A stretch of DNA of 64,000 nt from Planktotalea sp. (GTDB lineage Bacteria; Pseudomonadota; Alphaproteobacteria; Rhodobacterales; Rhodobacteraceae): positions 1 to 64,000 of the forward strand of contig NZ_JABBAL010000003.1 of NCBI RefSeq assembly GCF_018607995.1, written 5' to 3'. Below, one piece after another: positions 18,540-29,691 of the stretch. The notes under the pieces are model-generated. The model saw nothing but the letters and a program-made list of their open reading frames with translations, searched no databases and was not told where the DNA came from. A program made the translations under genes and the position numbers. Every line of letters starts with the position of its first letter. Positions within the stretch are counted from its first letter, which is position 1.

Positions 18540-19762
18540 AGCGGTCTACCTGTCATCAATTTTGGCAAATCTCCCGTCAGTCCTGCAGCTTCGCGAATGA
18601 AGGTGCGACGCAGGCTTGGGACAGAATTCACTAGACCCATTCCCAGATTACGACCCATGCGTAGGATTGGATTATCATTAGAAAACATCTTGTTAAAAGT
18701 ATCTGTCGCAACCGCAAGCGTAGCCGTGTCAAAGCGGCGCCACTGTTGATATCTCTCCAACACGAGGGCTGATCCGATGTCTTCACCGCGCCTTTGGGCA
18801 AGGGTTATCACCTCCGCCAATGCTGCAACATCCCGCAATCCAGCGTTTAGACCTTGCCCTGCAATCGGGTGAACACCATGCGCGGCATCGCCAATGAGGG
18901 CGAGGCGCTCTGCGGTGAAGTTGTTCGCAATGGTGAGGTTTAGAGGGTAGGTAAATCGCGCGCCTGCAAGTTGGATATATCCCAGGAAATCGCCAAACGC
19001 GGGGCGCAAAGCGTCCAGATACTCCGCGTCAGGGAGGGCATGAATGAGTTTGGCGTTTTCTTCTGTTTCGCTCCAAACAATAGAGCTGCGATTGCCTGTC
19101 AAAGGCAGAATCGCCAAAGGCCCTGAGGGCATAAAGAACTGATGCGCAATCCCGTTGTGGCTCTTTTCATGCGTGATTGCGCAAACCAGCGCGGTCTGGC
19201 CATAGCCCCAACCTGTGCGTTTGATCTTTGCACGTTCAGCCGTGCCACTGCGGCGCCCGTCTGATCCAATAAGGACACGTCCGCGCAACATTTCACCAGA
19301 GGCAAGCGTCACAGCAGCACCAAGAGGCGATGTGTCTTGCGCAATCACGGTTTCGCTGTGGAGGAGTGTGATCAAAGGGTTCGCGTCCATTGCGTTCAAG
19401 AAAGTGCGGCGCAGATAGCGGTCTTCGACTAAGTAGCCCATCGGTCCTTCTTCGATTTCCGCATGATCGAAATGCATGAAAAACGGTGAAGGACCTTCGC
19501 CCGCACGCCCGTCGGTCACTTTGATTTCCAGCATGGGTTGAGCATCATCTGCCAAGCCATCCCAAAGACCAAGCGCGTTCAACAGCCGTTGCGACGCGAG
19601 CGCCAAAGCATAAGAGCGCCCGTCAAATTCGGGATCCTTTTGCGTGTCCAAAGCCAACGCGTCAATCACGGTGCTGCTCAACCCGCCTTGCGCGGCGGCA
19701 AGCGCCAAAGCGGAGCCATTCAAGCCGCCACCTACAATGATAAGATCGGTATCTAATTTCAT
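18536..19762 (-). CDS. UbiH/UbiF-family FAD-dependent hydroxylase
   Basis: Flavoprotein monooxygenase for ring hydroxylation in ubiquinone synthesis. The FAD-binding fold is at the start ([19 protein letters not shown]), the DG motif around residue 155 ([14 protein letters not shown]), and the second FAD motif around residue 285 ([18 protein letters not shown]). The length is 408 aa from the ATG at 19762. The longer upstream frame overlaps the divergent amidase promoter and lacks homology. Which ring position is hydroxylated (UbiH, UbiF or UbiL type) cannot be settled by eye. Confidence 0.88.
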   Translation of the reverse strand: MKLDTDLIIVGGGLNGSALALAAAQGGLSSTVIDALALDTQKDPEFDGRSYALALASQRLLNALGLWDGLADDAQPMLEIKVTDGRAGEGPSPFFMHFDHAEIEEGPMGYLVEDRYLRRTFLNAMDANPLITLLHSETVIAQDTSPLGAAVTLASGEMLRGRVLIGSDGRRSGTAERAKIKRTGWGYGQTALVCAITHEKSHNGIAHQFFMPSGPLAILPLTGNRSSIVWSETEENAKLIHALPDAEYLDALRPAFGDFLGYIQLAGARFTYPLNLTIANNFTAERLALIGDAAHGVHPIAGQGLNAGLRDVAALAEVITLAQRRGEDIGSALVLERYQQWRRFDTATLAVATDTFNKMFSNDNPILRMGRNLGMGLVNSVPSLRRTFIREAAGLTGDLPKLMTGRPL

Positions 19763-19840
19763 AGTTTGCAATATGGGTGCGTGCGCAGGATTGTCCATGC
19801 GCTTTGGCGCCGCTACGCTGCGACGAAAGGGAGAATAAAG

Positions 19841-21169
19841 ATGCAAGATTGGTTAAAGATGAGCGCCGCTGCGCTGGGCCGAGGAATTGAAGCGGGCGAG
19901 ATTGATCCGGTGGATCTGGCGCAAACCTATCTTGATGCGGCGAGCGCCCATCCCATGAGCCATCGCATCTATGCGCGCCTCACGCCGGAGCGCGGGATGG
20001 CTGAAGCTGCTGCCGCCAGCGCGCGTGCGAAAGCAGGTCACCGTCTGTCACCACTTGATGGTGTGCCGATCAGTTGGAAAGATCTTTTTGATACAGCAGG
20101 GATCGCGACGGAAGCGGGCAGTGCATTGCTCAAGGATCGTGTCCCAAGCGAAGATGCGGAAGTTTTGCGCGTGTCCACGATGATGGGCACTGTTTGCATC
20201 GGCAAAACCCATATGAGCGAACTGGCCTTCTCTGGTCTGGGCTATAACCCAGTGACGGAAACGTCGCCTTGTGTGCATGATCCAGATGCCGTGTCTGGTG
20301 GATCGTCGTCAGGGGCGGCAGCCTCTGTCGCTCACGATATTGCGCCCCTCGCGATTGGATCTGACACGGGTGGGTCGGTGCGTTTACCTGCGGTTTGGAA
20401 TGATTTGGTTGGCTTGAAGACCACGGCAGGACGGGTTTCCTTGAAAGGTGTTGTACCTTTGGTGAAAAGCTTTGACACGGTTGGGCCTTTGGCTCGCACG
20501 GTTGAAGATGCGGCGCTTGCGCTTGCTGCTTTGGAAGGAACAGTCGCGCCTGTTTTACGTGGAGCAAGTTTGAAAGGTGTGCGCTTTGCGATTTTGAAGA
20601 CTTTGGCGCTGGACGATTTAGAGCCTGAGCCGCGTGCCGCGTTTGAGGGGGCGGTTGCTAAACTGAAAATCGCAGGCGCAGACATCGTTGAAATCGAGGC
20701 ACCTGAAGTGATCGAAGCGATCTCGCATGCGGGTCCGCTTTATCCAGGGGAAGCCTATGGCATGTGGCGCACCGAAATCGAAGCTAATCCTGGCGTCATG
20801 TTTCAGCAGGTCTTGAGCCGTTTCCGTGCTGGCGAAAATTTCTCTGCACCAGATTATGTCGCCGCTTGGGAAACCTTGAACGCGTTGCGCGAAACGTGGA
20901 ACGCGCGCATCGCGGCATACGACGCTGTGCTTATCCCGTCATGTGCGATCTTGCCGCCCAAGATTGCAGATCTGGAGGTGGATGAAGCGTTTTATGTGGA
21001 ACGAAATCTAATAGCGCTACGCAACACGCGCATTGGTAACCTTATGGGATGTTGCGCGCTAACGCTGCCAACGGGTGTGCCAAGCTGTGGTATTATGCTC
21101 AACACTTTGCCGATGCAGGAGGAACGTTTGCTACGCATTGGAGCCGCCACAGAGGCCGCTTTGGCCTAA
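19841..21169 (+). CDS. Amidase (amidase-signature family)
   Basis: Amidase-signature Ser hydrolase of 442 aa, related to GatA but not part of a gatCAB cluster. The catalytic Lys is in VPISWKDLFDTAG near residue 75, and the Gly/Ser-rich signature is SGGSSSGAAASVA near residues 148-160, followed by IGSDTGGSVRLPA with the nucleophile Ser. The substrate is unknown. GGGAG lies 9 bases before the chosen ATG. The intergenic stretch of about 78 bp must hold divergent promoters for this gene and the ubiH-type gene. Confidence 0.87.
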   Translation: MQDWLKMSAAALGRGIEAGEIDPVDLAQTYLDAASAHPMSHRIYARLTPERGMAEAAAASARAKAGHRLSPLDGVPISWKDLFDTAGIATEAGSALLKDRVPSEDAEVLRVSTMMGTVCIGKTHMSELAFSGLGYNPVTETSPCVHDPDAVSGGSSSGAAASVAHDIAPLAIGSDTGGSVRLPAVWNDLVGLKTTAGRVSLKGVVPLVKSFDTVGPLARTVEDAALALAALEGTVAPVLRGASLKGVRFAILKTLALDDLEPEPRAAFEGAVAKLKIAGADIVEIEAPEVIEAISHAGPLYPGEAYGMWRTEIEANPGVMFQQVLSRFRAGENFSAPDYVAAWETLNALRETWNARIAAYDAVLIPSCAILPPKIADLEVDEAFYVERNLIALRNTRIGNLMGCCALTLPTGVPSCGIMLNTLPMQEERLLRIGAATEAALA

Positions 21170-21279
21170 ATGCCACAAGTTGTTCTGAAACTTGCGATTT
21201 TTGTTGGACGTGAGGCACGCGCTTAGGTTACTTTAGTCTCAACGGGGCGAAAATGATCCCGATATTGAGGCACTAGAAT

Positions 21280-22458
21280 ATGTTCCCTGAGCGGTTTTCG
21301 AACCTTCCGCCATACGCGTTTCCGCGTTTGCGTAGTCTATTAGACCATCACGAACCGGGCGGTGACGTGGTGCACATGACTATTGGTGAGCCGAAACATG
21401 CCTTTCCTGACTGGGTTTCAGGGATTATCGCCGACAACGCTGCAGGTTTTAACAAATATCCCCCGAATGATGGCACGCCTGAGTTGCAAGGCGCGATTGC
21501 CGATTGGCTAAAGCGTCGTTTTGGGGCCGATGTTGATGCATCTAATCAAGTTATGGCGCTGAACGGCACGCGCGAAGGCTTGTATAATGCTGCCATGGCG
21601 CTTTGCCCTGAAACGAAAAACGGTGCGCAGCCGATCGTTCTGACGCCCAACCCATTCTACCAAGTTTATATGATCGCCGCGATCTCCGTTGGCGCAGAAC
21701 CTGTTTTCGTTAATGCAACGTCGGCGTCTGGACATTTGCCTGACTTTACAGCCTTGCCCGAGGATGTGTTGAAACGCACTTCCATCGCTTACATGTGTTC
21801 GCCCGCGAACCCCCAAGGCGCAGTCGCGTCGGAGCAGTTCTGGCGTGAACTTATCGCGCTTGCCGAACAGTATGATTTCCAGATTTTTGCGGATGAATGC
21901 TATTGTGAGATATACCGCGATACGCCGCCTGTCAGTGCTTTGGAGGTTGCGCAGGATATGGGTGCCGCCCCTGAGACGGTCGTTGTGTTTCATTCGCTTT
22001 CTAAACGCTCGAACTTGCCTGGCTTGCGTTCGGGCTTTGTGACTGGCGGCGCTGAAAGCATCAAACGTATAAAACAATTGCGCGCCTATTCTGGTTCGCC
22101 CTTGCCGCTGCCTTTGCAAAAGGTCGCCGAAAAAGCATGGGCGGACGACACACATGTCGACGAGAACCGCGCTCTTTATCAAGAAAAATACCGCATCGCG
22201 GATGAAATTTTCGCGAATGTGCAAGGCTATCGAGGACCGAACGCCGGATTTTTCCTATGGCTACCTGTTGAAAATGGTGAAGAGGCTGCGCTGAAGCTCT
22301 GGAAAGAGACGGGCGTGCGCGTTTTGCCGGGTGAATATTTGAGTAAAGACACGGATCAGGGAAACCCTGGCCGTGAATACATTCGGGTCGCTATGGTGGC
22401 CCCAAAAGACGAAATGCAGCGAGGATTGATCCAAATCCGCGACTGTCTGTTCGCATAA
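21280..22458 (+). CDS. Class I/II aminotransferase (DapC-like)
   Basis: PLP-dependent aminotransferase of 392 aa. MTIGEPKHAFPDWV near the start, YPPNDGTPELQGAIADWL, the PLP Asp/Tyr region ADECYCEIYRD and the Schiff-base Lys in HSLSKRSNLPGLRSGF (near residue 240) match the subgroup often annotated as succinyldiaminopimelate aminotransferase, in lysine and peptidoglycan precursor synthesis. dapB lies elsewhere in the window (55032). It ends 15 bases before ftsK, which may share its transcript. Aspartate or other aminotransferase activity cannot be excluded. Confidence 0.82.
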   Translation: MFPERFSNLPPYAFPRLRSLLDHHEPGGDVVHMTIGEPKHAFPDWVSGIIADNAAGFNKYPPNDGTPELQGAIADWLKRRFGADVDASNQVMALNGTREGLYNAAMALCPETKNGAQPIVLTPNPFYQVYMIAAISVGAEPVFVNATSASGHLPDFTALPEDVLKRTSIAYMCSPANPQGAVASEQFWRELIALAEQYDFQIFADECYCEIYRDTPPVSALEVAQDMGAAPETVVVFHSLSKRSNLPGLRSGFVTGGAESIKRIKQLRAYSGSPLPLPLQKVAEKAWADDTHVDENRALYQEKYRIADEIFANVQGYRGPNAGFFLWLPVENGEEAALKLWKETGVRVLPGEYLSKDTDQGNPGREYIRVAMVAPKDEMQRGLIQIRDCLFA

Positions 22459-22473
22459 TAGACGAGGTACGGG

Positions 22474-25470
22474 ATGGCATATCAAGCACGCGGACGTGAT
22501 CCACTCTTGGATAGCAACATGCAGGCCATGATTGAGAAACGCGGCAAAGAGATGATTGGTGCAGCGCTGATTGTTTTTGGTATTCTGGCCACGATGGTCG
22601 TTGGGTCTTACACGCCGACGGACTCGAGCTGGCTGTCTGCGACGGATGCGCCTGTGCAAAATATGCTGGGTCAAATGGGCGCGTCGATTGCAGCACTTTT
22701 GTTCATGATTGTGGGCAAAGCGGCGTGGGTTATCCCTGTTTTTGCACTTGGATGGGGCGTGCGTTTCATTCTACATCAAGGTGCAGATCGTGCGCTGGGC
22801 CGTTTGATCTTCTTGCCGATTGCTGTGGTTGTTTGCGCAGTTTACGCGTCCTCTTTGCTGCCGGGTGCCGCTTGGGCGCATGCGTTTGGTTTGGGTGGTT
22901 TGTTTGGCGACACTGTACTCGGCGCGTTCTTGACGTTCCTACCTTTCAGCGCTGCCTTCGGCCTTAAGCTACTCGCGCTGTTTTTGGCCGTTGGATCAAT
23001 TGTCATACTTGGTTTTGTTTTGGGTGTCACACGTTATGAGCTGAAAGAAGGCGCGCGATTCCTCGTAATTGGCGTGGTCGTGACCACCGTCATGGTGATG
23101 CGTTTGATCGGCAAGGGTGCAACAGGTGCGGTTAGTGCGGCTGGTACGATGCAAGCACGCCAAACTGAGAAACGTGAAACGCTTCGTGCAGAAGACGAAG
23201 CCCGCGCAGCCCGTCGTTTGGCGGATGAGCCACCGATGAGCTTTGCAACGCCTGAGCCTGTGCACGAGGCAGTTTTTGAAGAGCCGGAACCGACACCAGC
23301 GCCAGTGCCTGAAAAAGAGAAGTTTGGCCTGCTCGCGCGGATGCCATCTTTGATCAAGCGCGCAGAGCCTTTGCCAGAGCCAGAGCTGGTCGAATATGAA
23401 CAAAGCGAAAACTACGCGCAAATGCCAACGGATGATCGCATCAAAAGCAAAATTTCTGACGTGATCAAAAGCCGTGCGCACAATCACATGGTGACGCAAC
23501 CGCCGCAAACGTCACATCCTGCAAAGGCACGTGGTCGTGGTCCGACGCCGCTTGTTGTCGATACGGCGCAACCGAATATGCGCGTTGAACCCCCGATGAG
23601 CGCGTCTTTCCAGGCGCAACAGTCTTCGGAGCAACCTGTTCCGCAAGAGTCAATATCAATGATATCAAAATTTTACGCTGATCCTGAACCAGTCGTTGAG
23701 CCAACGCTTCAACCAGATGCAATGGCTTTTGATGCGATGCCAGCAGAATACTTGCCGCAATCAGAGCTGGTCGATGCACCAAGCTTTGACAATGCGCCAG
23801 AAGTCGATGAATTAGCGATGGCAACCTATGCTCCTGTTATGGATATCCTGACGCTAGAACCGAAAAGCGTTGTGCAACATACGCAGCGCAAGCCTGTGCA
23901 ACCCTCCACGCGCGCAAAGGCAGAGGCTCAACCAACGTTAAAGTTTGCTGACAGTGCCGCGGCCTTTGAACTGCCGCCTTTGAACCTGTTGGAAAGCCCG
24001 ATTGAAGTTCAACGTCACCACTTGAGCGATGAAGCTTTGGAAGAAAACGCGCGCATGCTTGAGGCGGTTTTGGATGATTACGGCGTCAAAGGCGAGATTG
24101 TCTCTGTGCGTCCGGGTCCAGTTGTCACCATGTACGAACTTGAACCTGCACCGGGTCTAAAAGCGTCACGCGTGATTGGTCTCTCTGATGATATCGCGCG
24201 TTCCATGTCTGCGCTGTCCGCGCGTGTGTCTACAGTGCCGGGACGCTCTGTTATTGGTATAGAACTGCCGAATGAGAACCGCGAGAAAGTAGTTCTGCGT
24301 GAAATCCTTTCAAGCCGTGACTTCGGTGACGGTCAGCAGAAACTTCCTCTTGCTTTGGGCAAGGACATTGGCGGCGATCCCATCGTGGCAAACCTCGCCA
24401 AGATGCCCCACCTTTTGATCGCGGGCACGACCGGTTCTGGTAAATCCGTGGCGATCAACACGATGATACTTTCCTTGCTTTACAAGCTGACACCGGAAGA
24501 GTGCCGCTTGATCATGATCGACCCGAAGATGCTTGAGCTGTCCGTATATGACGGCATTCCACATCTTCTGTCCCCTGTTGTGACCGACCCGAAAAAAGCG
24601 GTTGTCGCTCTAAAATGGACTGTGGGCGAGATGGAAGAGCGCTATCGCAAGATGTCCAAAATGGGCGTGCGTAACATTGATGGCTATAACTCTCGCGTCG
24701 ACGATGCGTTGAAAAAGAACGAAATGTTCTCGCGCACTGTGCAGACTGGCTTTGATGATGAAACGGGTGAACCGATCTTTGAAACGGAAAAGACGCAGCC
24801 GGAGAAAATGCCCTACATCGTCGTCGTTGTTGACGAAATGGCGGATCTGATGATGGTTGCGGGCAAGGAAATCGAAGCGTGTATTCAACGTCTCGCGCAG
24901 ATGGCGCGTGCGTCTGGTATTCACCTGATTATGGCGACACAGCGTCCGTCTGTTGATGTTATCACCGGTACGATCAAGGCCAACTTCCCAACACGCATTT
25001 CGTTCCAAGTAACCTCGAAAATTGATAGCCGTACGATCCTTGGTGAAATGGGCGCGGAGCAACTTTTGGGTATGGGTGACATGCTCTATATGGCGGGTGG
25101 TGCGAAGATTACGAGGTGCCATGGTCCGTTTGTAAGCGATGAAGAAGTCGAAGAAATTGTGAACCACCTCAAGGTTTATGGCCCACCAAACTATATGAGC
25201 GGTGTTGTTGAAGGCCCGTCTGATGATACGGCCAGCAGCATCGACACGGTTCTGGGACTTGGCGGCAATACTGATGGCGAAGATGCGCTTTATGACACGG
25301 CTGTTGCGATTGTGGTTAAGGATCGTAAGTGCTCGACCTCTTATATTCAGCGCAAATTGGCGATTGGTTACAACAAGGCTGCGCGTTTAGTTGAACAAAT
25401 GGAAGATCAGGGGCTTGTTTCCCCCGCAAACCATGTGGGTAAACGTGAAATACTGGTACCAGAAGCGTAA
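22474..25470 (+). CDS. ftsK: DNA translocase FtsK
   Basis: Septal DNA pump that clears and resolves chromosome dimers at division. Four or five membrane helices occupy residues 28-220. A long Pro/Glu/Ala-rich linker (about 225-500) follows, then the RecA-like motor with Walker [16 protein letters not shown] (near residue 650), Walker [14 protein letters not shown], and [20 protein letters not shown]. The gamma winged helix for KOPS recognition is at the C-terminus ([20 protein letters not shown]). At 998 aa the length is normal. It starts 15 bases after the aminotransferase gene. Confidence 0.96.
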   Translation: MAYQARGRDPLLDSNMQAMIEKRGKEMIGAALIVFGILATMVVGSYTPTDSSWLSATDAPVQNMLGQMGASIAALLFMIVGKAAWVIPVFALGWGVRFILHQGADRALGRLIFLPIAVVVCAVYASSLLPGAAWAHAFGLGGLFGDTVLGAFLTFLPFSAAFGLKLLALFLAVGSIVILGFVLGVTRYELKEGARFLVIGVVVTTVMVMRLIGKGATGAVSAAGTMQARQTEKRETLRAEDEARAARRLADEPPMSFATPEPVHEAVFEEPEPTPAPVPEKEKFGLLARMPSLIKRAEPLPEPELVEYEQSENYAQMPTDDRIKSKISDVIKSRAHNHMVTQPPQTSHPAKARGRGPTPLVVDTAQPNMRVEPPMSASFQAQQSSEQPVPQESISMISKFYADPEPVVEPTLQPDAMAFDAMPAEYLPQSELVDAPSFDNAPEVDELAMATYAPVMDILTLEPKSVVQHTQRKPVQPSTRAKAEAQPTLKFADSAAAFELPPLNLLESPIEVQRHHLSDEALEENARMLEAVLDDYGVKGEIVSVRPGPVVTMYELEPAPGLKASRVIGLSDDIARSMSALSARVSTVPGRSVIGIELPNENREKVVLREILSSRDFGDGQQKLPLALGKDIGGDPIVANLAKMPHLLIAGTTGSGKSVAINTMILSLLYKLTPEECRLIMIDPKMLELSVYDGIPHLLSPVVTDPKKAVVALKWTVGEMEERYRKMSKMGVRNIDGYNSRVDDALKKNEMFSRTVQTGFDDETGEPIFETEKTQPEKMPYIVVVVDEMADLMMVAGKEIEACIQRLAQMARASGIHLIMATQRPSVDVITGTIKANFPTRISFQVTSKIDSRTILGEMGAEQLLGMGDMLYMAGGAKITRCHGPFVSDEEVEEIVNHLKVYGPPNYMSGVVEGPSDDTASSIDTVLGLGGNTDGEDALYDTAVAIVVKDRKCSTSYIQRKLAIGYNKAARLVEQMEDQGLVSPANHVGKREILVPEA

Positions 25471-25551
25471 TAATGGCGATCCTTCGCTGCTCTCACCTTT
25501 GTGAGGGTCACGTGGGGTGTACCCTTTGCTAAGAATGGTTAAGTGATACTC

Positions 25552-26157
25552 ATGAAAATTTGGACAGCCTTCCCCGCCGCCGCGATTTTACTCGCAACTG
25601 CACTGCCTGTTGCGGCAGAGAAGATATCGCTGAATGCACTTTCGCGTTATCTGAAGCAACTCAGCACAGCCAAGGGAGCTTTCACGCAAGTGAATGACGA
25701 TGGCACGATTTCGACTGGGACTATCTTTATCAAACGTCCGGGTCGTATTCGGTTTGAGTATAACCCACCGGAGAAAGCGCTGGTTCTGGCCAGTGGTGGC
25801 ACGGTGATTATTCATGATCCAAAGACGAATGAGCCGCCTAAAAGCTACCCGCTGGCGCGCACGCCTTTGTCGATCATTCTCGCAAAGAACGTGAACCTGT
25901 CACGTGCGAAGATGGTTGTTGGTCACACGGCGGATGACAAATCTACGACCGTGAAAGCGCAAGACCCAGAGCATCCTGAGTACGGAAATATCGAACTCGT
26001 GTTTACCTCAAACCCGATCGAGCTGCGCCAATGGGTCATCAATGATGATGCTGGCAGCCGCACGACCGTGATTTTGGGCGTGCTGGATAAGAAAGCGCGG
26101 ATGAACAACACATTGTTTAATCCTGAATTCGCGCTCCCCCAAGGGACTGACCGCTAA
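25552..26157 (+). CDS. lolA: Outer-membrane lipoprotein carrier protein LolA
   Basis: Periplasmic chaperone that ferries lipoproteins from LolCDE to the outer membrane. The signal peptide is MKIWTAFPAAAILLATALPVAA. The mature part has LSTAKGAFTQVNDDGTISTG and RPGRIRFEYNPPEK, both conserved in LolA. An upstream GTG at 25543 would add three residues, but the ATG at 25552 gives the better signal peptide. The length is 201 aa. Placement after ftsK is conserved in many proteobacteria. The 3' end overlaps the convergent SLT gene by 4 bp. Confidence 0.92.
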   Translation: MKIWTAFPAAAILLATALPVAAEKISLNALSRYLKQLSTAKGAFTQVNDDGTISTGTIFIKRPGRIRFEYNPPEKALVLASGGTVIIHDPKTNEPPKSYPLARTPLSIILAKNVNLSRAKMVVGHTADDKSTTVKAQDPEHPEYGNIELVFTSNPIELRQWVINDDAGSRTTVILGVLDKKARMNNTLFNPEFALPQGTDR

Positions 26158-26741
26158 CCGCGGCACCCTTGTAGCTGATTTCGATACTTGTAAGACCGCT
26201 CGTCAATCTGACCCGCAATGCGCATTAACCACGATTTGCCGTAGAATGATCCGCGCTTATAGCCTGTGTGACCCTCGTGATAGGCCAAGTACTGATTGCG
26301 CGCATCGTTCAGAGAAATACCATTTCGCTGCTTTGAGCGGTTCATGTACCAACCCATAAAGTCCGACGCATCCGCGATCCGATCACGTTTGGCAGAGCGG
26401 CGGCCTTGATCGACCTGATACTCTTTCCATGTAGCATCAAGCGCTTGAGCATACCCATAAGCAGAGCTTTGCCGCCCCATCGGAATAACGCCAAGCGTGT
26501 ATTTCAAAGGTGTTCGGGCATCGCCCTTAAATTTGCTTTCTTGATACATCGCAGCCATCTGAACATGCACAGGCACGCCCCATTTCTGCTCAGTTTTGCG
26601 GAAGGCTTTCATGTATTTAGGACGTTGCTGCGCAATGCTGCAGGCGTTATCAAGATTTCGTGGCGCAGACGACTTATTGCCGCCTCCGCCGCAAGATGCG
26701 ACCAGGGCTGAAATTACCAGGGCGCGAAAGATTCTGCTCAT
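26154..26741 (-). CDS. SLT-domain lytic transglycosylase lipoprotein
   Basis: Predicted lipoprotein with a lysozyme-like transglycosylase domain acting on peptidoglycan. The lipobox Cys is followed by a Gly run (VASCGGGG). The catalytic Glu is in MAAMYQESKFKGDA, followed by SSAYGYAQALDATWKEY, which matches the GLMQ-type box of the family in altered form. The length is 195 aa. The later part (GYKRGSFYGKSWLMRIA) is typical of the roseobacter version of this lipoprotein. Regulation is not evident. Confidence 0.85.
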   Translation of the reverse strand: MSRIFRALVISALVASCGGGGNKSSAPRNLDNACSIAQQRPKYMKAFRKTEQKWGVPVHVQMAAMYQESKFKGDARTPLKYTLGVIPMGRQSSAYGYAQALDATWKEYQVDQGRRSAKRDRIADASDFMGWYMNRSKQRNGISLNDARNQYLAYHEGHTGYKRGSFYGKSWLMRIAGQIDERSYKYRNQLQGCRG

Positions 26742-26824
26742 ATGCCTCTCGCTTTAAATTATATTTTTCGCATTTTAGCGCAAATTTCCGCGTTGCAAAA
26801 TGATTTTCGCTTGAGGCGAGCCGA

Positions 26825-27706
26825 CTACAGCAGAAAAGCGAGCAACAGCGGTATTGCAGCAACGGACATGAGCGTCGAAACGACGACTAAACCTGCAATT
26901 GCATCGGCATCGCCGCCATATTTTTGGGCTAGCAAGTACGCGGTGACCGCAACGGGGGTAGCTGTTTGCAGCACAAGAACTGCGAGTGGGATGTCGCTAA
27001 GACCAAGCGCTGTGCCGATTGCCAAAGCCACGCCTGCGCAGACGCCGTATTTTACGAAGGTGAGGATGAAGGCTTGTCCGATGCGTCCGGGTTTCAGCCG
27101 CGCGACCGCCACGCCAAGGGTGATGAGCATCATCGGAATCGCCATTTGCCCAACTAATTCAAGTGTGTTGGTTAAGAAATCAGGCGTGCGCCAACCTTGC
27201 CAGAGAAACAAAGTACCAAGTAAGGTCGCGCTAACCATCGGCTCTTTTAGCGCTCTCATCAAACTGCTGCCGCCTGAGACAATCCAGATACCAAATGTGA
27301 AGGAGAGGATTGCGGATACGGCAAAAATAACCATCGCATAGCTTAGCCCTTCGGCCCCGAACGCAAACAACGCAAGCGGCAGGCCAAGGTTACCAGTATT
27401 GCCGAACGTGAAAGGTGCAAGATAGGTTTGTTGTCGCATGTTCAGCGCCCAAAACCCGAGCGCACCGATTGCCACAATCGCGCTATGCGCCAAGATGCTG
27501 GCCAACAAAAGCGTGGTTAATGCACTTGGATCAATCTCGGTCTTCATTAGTGCGGTGAAGATCAAACAAGGCACTGCAAGGGTCATGGCAAGACGCGTAA
27601 CAAATTCAACGCGGTACTCAAATCCAAGTTTGACCCAGCTGAACCCGATCAACGCTAGTAGAAACACGGGCGCAACGATTTCCAGCACTGTCACAAAGAT
27701 GATCAC
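26825..27706 (-). CDS. AEC-family (auxin efflux carrier-like) transporter
   Basis: Inner-membrane permease of 293 aa with about ten hydrophobic helices. Bacterial AEC members export or import small organic anions such as malonate or amino acids; the substrate here is unknown. LTTLLLASILAHSAIVAIGAL, TFGNTGNLGLPLALFAFG and the last-half repeat ATPVAVTAYLLAQKYGG are family-typical. I chose a GTG at 27706 because AGGGA lies about eight bases upstream; in-frame GTGs at 27694 and 27688 and a longer start at 27751 are alternatives. It is divergent from hspQ. Confidence 0.83.
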   Translation of the reverse strand: MIIFVTVLEIVAPVFLLALIGFSWVKLGFEYRVEFVTRLAMTLAVPCLIFTALMKTEIDPSALTTLLLASILAHSAIVAIGALGFWALNMRQQTYLAPFTFGNTGNLGLPLALFAFGAEGLSYAMVIFAVSAILSFTFGIWIVSGGSSLMRALKEPMVSATLLGTLFLWQGWRTPDFLTNTLELVGQMAIPMMLITLGVAVARLKPGRIGQAFILTFVKYGVCAGVALAIGTALGLSDIPLAVLVLQTATPVAVTAYLLAQKYGGDADAIAGLVVVSTLMSVAAIPLLLAFLL

Positions 27707-27790
27707 AAACTGTTTCCCTGAATTTAGACCCAAAAATTGGACAAGACGCACTTGAATTGGGTACTAACCAAATGTAGGAGCTGCAATGCA

Positions 27791-28117
27791 ATGATCGTAT
27801 CGCATTCAAAATATCACCTCGGGCAGATAGTTCGACACAAAAAACATCCCTTCCGAGGTGTGGTTTTTGATGTCGATCCGACGTTCAGCAATACCGAAGA
27901 ATGGTATGACGCGATTCCCGAGGATAGCCGTCCCAAGCGCGAACAACCGTATTATCACCTGCTCGCGGAAAACGATCAAAGCTACTACGTGGCCTATGTG
28001 TCAGAGCAGAATTTAATCGCGGATTATTCAGGCGAACCTGTGGATCATCCTGATATCGAGGACCTGTTTGGCCCCATCGAGGATGGGACCTATCCTTTGC
28101 ATTTCCAGCTAAACTAG
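27791..28117 (+). CDS. hspQ: HspQ/YccV-like heat shock protein
   Basis: Small hemimethylated-DNA-binding-type protein; in enterobacteria HspQ adjusts Lon specificity. The 108-aa protein reads YHLGQIVRHKKHPFRGVVFDVDP, REQPYYHLLAEND and YVAYVSEQNL (read in parts), all hallmark HspQ blocks. AGGAG sits about eleven bases before the ATG at 27791. A longer frame from 27737 has no homology. The 3' end overlaps the convergent ggt gene by 4 bp. Confidence 0.93.
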   Translation: MIVSHSKYHLGQIVRHKKHPFRGVVFDVDPTFSNTEEWYDAIPEDSRPKREQPYYHLLAENDQSYYVAYVSEQNLIADYSGEPVDHPDIEDLFGPIEDGTYPLHFQLN

Positions 28118-29691
28118 TAGCCCAAAGCACATCCATCTTTGCGTGGATCAGATGCGCCAACGAGCACGCCATTTTCATTGATTTTGATGGACTGTGCTCC
28201 GCCAATTGGCCCATTTGGCTCTTCAATCTTGTGTCCGAGGTCTGCTAATTCAGCGCGCACTTGGTCGCTGTAACCTTTCTCGATCTTGAGAATGCCGGCA
28301 TCGGCAAAGGCCCGTGGGGTATCAATGGCGCTTTGGGCATCCATGCCAAAGTCCTTTAAGTTTGATAGAAAACGCGCGTGTCCATTGGGTTGATACGCAC
28401 CGCCCATCACGCCGAACGGCATATTAACTGCGCCATTTTCAGCGAGCATTCCAGGGATAATAGTGTGCATCGGGCGTTTTCCACCGCCAAGTTCATTGGG
28501 ATGGCCAGCCTCAAGCGTGAAACCAGCGCCGCGATTTTGTAGCAAAATGCCGAATTTTTCAGAGGCGATGCCAGATCCAAATCCATGAAAAATCGAATAT
28601 ATCAACGACACAGACATGCCGTCACGATCAACAACGGTGATGTAAATCGTGTCTTTGTGAACGGCTTCGCTTACCTTTTTGGGTGCAGCCATAGCGCGTT
28701 TTGGATCGATCAACCCTGCAAGTTTTTCTGCAATGTTTGGCGCCAACATATGATCAAGCTTCTCGGTGTGATCTGGATCAGCGAGAAAACGATTACGCGC
28801 ATCATAGGCCAGCTTGGCCGCTTCCGCTTCGATATGCGCGCGCTCTGATCCGAAGGGGTCCATCGCTGCAATGTCGAAATGCTTGAGGATGTTCAGCATC
28901 AAGATAGCGGTTGCGCCTTGGCCATTCGGTGGGTGCTCAAACAGCTCTGTGCCTTTGTAGTCTCCGTTGATTGGCGCGGTCTCTTCTGAGGTGACATTCG
29001 CGAAATCTTCGGCGGTATGTACGCCCCCGAGTGATTGGAGCGCGGTTAACATATCATCGGCTATTTCGCCTTCATAGAAGGCTTTGACCCCATATTTTGC
29101 AATGCGCTTCAGGACCTCTGCTTGACCGGGGGCGTAGAACATGTCGCCCGCTTTGGGGATCTGACCATTGATCAAATAGTGTTTCTTGCCAGCGCCTTGC
29201 AGTATTTTGGAGGCATCAAACCAGTCGAACGCAACACGCGGTGCTACAGGAACACCTGTCTGAGCGTAGTGAATTGTAGGTTCTAAAACCGTGTCAAATC
29301 CAAGTTTGCCCCATTTTTCGTTCATCGCCGCGAAGGCGTGCATCGCTGTGGGAACGGTGACTGCATCGGGGCTTTGTAGGTGAACCGTTGCATGGCCCTT
29401 TTCGCGCAAGTTCGCTGCATTTGCAGCAGCAGGTGCACGACCTGAGCCATTGTAGGCGTGGACTCTGTCGGATCCGGCTGGAGAGACGAGTGCGAATAGA
29501 TCGCCTCCAATCCCCGTCATTTGGGGTTCGCAAATTCCCAAGACCAGCGCGCCAGCAATTGCTGCGTCCATTGCTGTACCACCTCGCTTGAGAATATCGA
29601 TCGCGACATTTGCCCCAAGCGGATGCGACGTTGCGCACATCCCATTGCTTGCAAATACTTCGGAACGTCCTGGAAAATGGAAATCGCGCAT
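28114..29691 (-). CDS. ggt: Gamma-glutamyltransferase family protein
   Basis: Ntn-hydrolase that transfers or hydrolyses gamma-glutamyl groups and processes itself. The N-terminal GTAMDAAIAGALVLGICEPQMTGIGG (read in parts) is a family hallmark. The self-cleavage/catalytic Thr is most likely the one in AVHKDTIYITVVDRDG near residue 350. HGFGSGI and RPMHTIIPGM follow. The length of 525 aa is usual. There is no clear signal peptide, so it may be cytoplasmic like other alphaproteobacterial Ggt-type enzymes. Both chains are encoded without interruption. Confidence 0.88.
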   Translation of the reverse strand: MRDFHFPGRSEVFASNGMCATSHPLGANVAIDILKRGGTAMDAAIAGALVLGICEPQMTGIGGDLFALVSPAGSDRVHAYNGSGRAPAAANAANLREKGHATVHLQSPDAVTVPTAMHAFAAMNEKWGKLGFDTVLEPTIHYAQTGVPVAPRVAFDWFDASKILQGAGKKHYLINGQIPKAGDMFYAPGQAEVLKRIAKYGVKAFYEGEIADDMLTALQSLGGVHTAEDFANVTSEETAPINGDYKGTELFEHPPNGQGATAILMLNILKHFDIAAMDPFGSERAHIEAEAAKLAYDARNRFLADPDHTEKLDHMLAPNIAEKLAGLIDPKRAMAAPKKVSEAVHKDTIYITVVDRDGMSVSLIYSIFHGFGSGIASEKFGILLQNRGAGFTLEAGHPNELGGGKRPMHTIIPGMLAENGAVNMPFGVMGGAYQPNGHARFLSNLKDFGMDAQSAIDTPRAFADAGILKIEKGYSDQVRAELADLGHKIEEPNGPIGGAQSIKINENGVLVGASDPRKDGCALGY